From Sipunculus nudus (taxonomy: Eukaryota; Annelida; Sipuncula; Golfingiida; Sipunculidae): a stretch of 64,000 nt of DNA. The stretch is taken from the NCBI GenBank assembly GCA_026874595.1, contig CM049314.1, forward strand, positions 17,660,729-17,724,728, in the 5' to 3' direction. Positions 62,319-64,000 of the stretch are shown here, in pieces (within the stretch, counting starts at the first letter, position 1; the number at the start of each line of letters is the position of its first letter). The notes beneath the pieces were generated by a model. It worked only from the letters and a program-made list of their open reading frames with translations, ran no database searches and had not been told where the DNA came from. A program made the position numbers and the translations under genes.

Positions 62319-64000
62319 AGCTCAGCTGACTATAAGTCATCTGAGCTATAGTCGTGGTCCATTGTCCGTCGTCCGTCCGTCCGTCTGTCCGTAGATGTGG
62401 CACGTTTTGAAACCGTAAGACCTAGGAATCCAAAATTCAGCATAATGTTAGATGTCCCCAAGATCTCCTACCAAGCCGAAAACTGGGTCTTTTCGACTTC
62501 GTTCCTTTGAGAAATTAAGGAAAAACCTCAATTTTTTATTAAAAACCTATTTTCACACTTCAGGACTGCCTAATATCAAAACCACTCATCTGTTTTTCCT
62601 CATATTTACCATAAATATTCCTCTATATAGTTCCTATGTACATTCAAGGAAATATGTCTGTATTATATAATTTAAAAAAGTTATGGACCCAAACATAATG
62701 CATTTTGTAAAAAATCAGGAAAGATATTTGATCACTTAACACAAAACATGTTAAAGCTATGGACTTTTTTTCCAGTAATATAACTTTAATTAATCAAAAT
62801 TAAATTGTATACCCAAAATTAGATGAAAATCTTTTAAATTTTTTAAAATATTAATAAAAATAAAAAATTGGTACCTTAAATTTTGCCCAAATTTGACCAT
62901 GGCACGTTTTTTTCCTGTAAGTACTGTGGATTTAATTTTCACAGCATGTTTTTGTTACCTTTTCAACTGTTAACACCAAAAATTTGAAACCAGTTGATCG
63001 AAAACTGTAGATTTTATTCAAGTTTTCAAGCACCATGTAACATATTGTATACATCAAGCTAGTGTTATGCAGTTTGCAAGAGCTCAGCTCCCCAGCTTCA
63101 GCTCTTAGTTCCTTAAATTCGGCATACAGCTAGATGTCTCCAAAATCCCCTACCATGCCAAGAATTTGGTCACTAGGACTTAATACCTTCAAGATATTAA
63201 TGAAAAACCTCATTTTTCCATTAAAAACCCATTGTTACACTTCAAGACTGCCTAATATCAAAACCACTGATCTGACTTTAATCATAAATAATATACATAT
63301 TTTTCATTCTCTATGCACATGCCAGAATGATGTCAGTATTGCGTAATTGTTTTAAGTTATGGGCCCAAACATAATGCACTTTGTAAAAAATGAAGAAATA
63401 TATTTACTCCCTTAACAAGGGGATTGCTGAAGCTAGAGATTTTTTGTCAGGGATGTAACATTATTTAATCAAGATTCAATTGAATACCCAAAATTAGTTA
63501 TGAATTTTTCAAATTTTATAAGTTATTAGTATAAATGTAAAATTAGTAACTTAAATTTTGCCCAACTTTGACCATGGCACGTTTGTTTCCTGTGAGCACT
63601 GTTGATATAATTTTCATATCATGCACACATAAGGATTTCAGCTTTCAAGTTTAGAAAGCTGAAAGAAATTGGCCAAAAATTGTAGCTTTTATTAATGTTT
63701 TTATGAGACCCTGTCAGACTTTGGCTCTCTCCAGCCCCTCTTGAGTCACCTGTATGTTGACCTTGTTGAACTTTCAGCAAATTATGCATGCTTGAGGCGA
63801 GGCATACAGGGAATCCAGGCAGCTTATGGCCAGCCACAGTTGATCCAGGTGTCCAACCCAACTAATCTAGTAGTTTTAACCAACTACATACAATAAACAA
63901 TAAATTAATAAATTTTTATTGGTTTTTAATAAAAAATTAATGAAAAATAGAAAAGGAATTAGTTAGTTTATTATAACAGGAAATTAACTTGCAGTTACTG
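62319..64000 (+). mobile_element. Hairpin-capped repeat family, copy 5 (dimer, cut by window end)
   Basis: The left hairpin (62319-62347) is identical to that of copy 2. A shorter GTCC-rich array follows (about 62364-62392). The first body has CCAAAATTC at about 62430 and the second CCTTAAATTC at about 63111, an offset near 682 bp. Sequence and order follow copy 2 closely throughout, up to ACTTGCAGTTACTG at the last bases, which matches copy 2 near 28530. The right end lies outside the window. The dimer junction again shows GAGCTCAGCTCC. No coding frame above about 80 codons. Confidence 0.85.

Overview
This is non-coding DNA from an animal nuclear genome. It is AT-rich, contains about 30 long (AT)n arrays, several minisatellites and many short non-autonomous transposon copies, and has no long open reading frame. 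The repeats that open with a GCTCAGCTG hairpin, continue with a short GTCC-rich array and close with GACCCATGGGTC then CCTTGTG resemble interspersed repeats I associate with molluscs, especially bivalves. A mollusc or other lophotrochozoan is therefore my best guess, from memory and not checked by any search.

I could not identify a protein-coding gene. The longest open frame is 162 codons and is carried by a (TC)n array; other long frames come from tandem repeats or AT arrays. No rRNA, convincing tRNA, CRISPR array or bacterial operon structure was seen. The window reads as an intergenic desert or a very large intron. It holds some compositionally distinct, more GC-rich patches that could be regulatory (8.6-9.2, 12.8-13.15, 14.05-14.45, 20.2-20.6, 40.6-41.1, 43.0-43.15, 55.5-56.0 and 59.8-60.1 kb), plus a few exon-like or promoter-like spots of low to moderate confidence.

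Layout. 0-5 kb: mostly unique sequence with a (CA)n array. 4.9-5.4 kb: a TIR element whose short inverted relative lies at 35.5 kb. 6.97-7.39 kb: a MITE with CGCGAGGG-containing TIRs and TA flanks. 16.9-18.75 kb: copy 1 of the hairpin-capped family. 20.5 kb: an exon-like segment. 24.16-24.59 kb: a 150-bp higher-order satellite. 25.45-29.47 kb: a repeat block made of a tandemly built repeat, a (TTA)n array and copy 2 of the hairpin-capped family. 30.9-31.7 kb: copy 3. 33.8-34.0 kb: a GGATCC-TIR element. 34.07-34.58 kb: a 45-bp satellite. 36.66-37.40 kb: a 39/43-bp minisatellite. 43.0-43.15 kb: a promoter-like NF-Y/ETS/YY1 cluster. 50.28-51.41 kb: copy 4. 53.97-54.37 kb: another TIR element. 62.3 kb to the window end: copy 5, cut by the edge.

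The most interesting signal is the hairpin-capped family. Five copies lie in the same orientation. They share a 5' inverted repeat and, where the 3' end is present, a 3' palindrome, although their bodies differ. Two copies, 35 kb apart, are head-to-tail dimers of a roughly 690-bp body. This architecture (subterminal inverted repeats, a microsatellite, a 3' hairpin) is like that described for Helentron-associated non-autonomous elements. That assignment is an inference.
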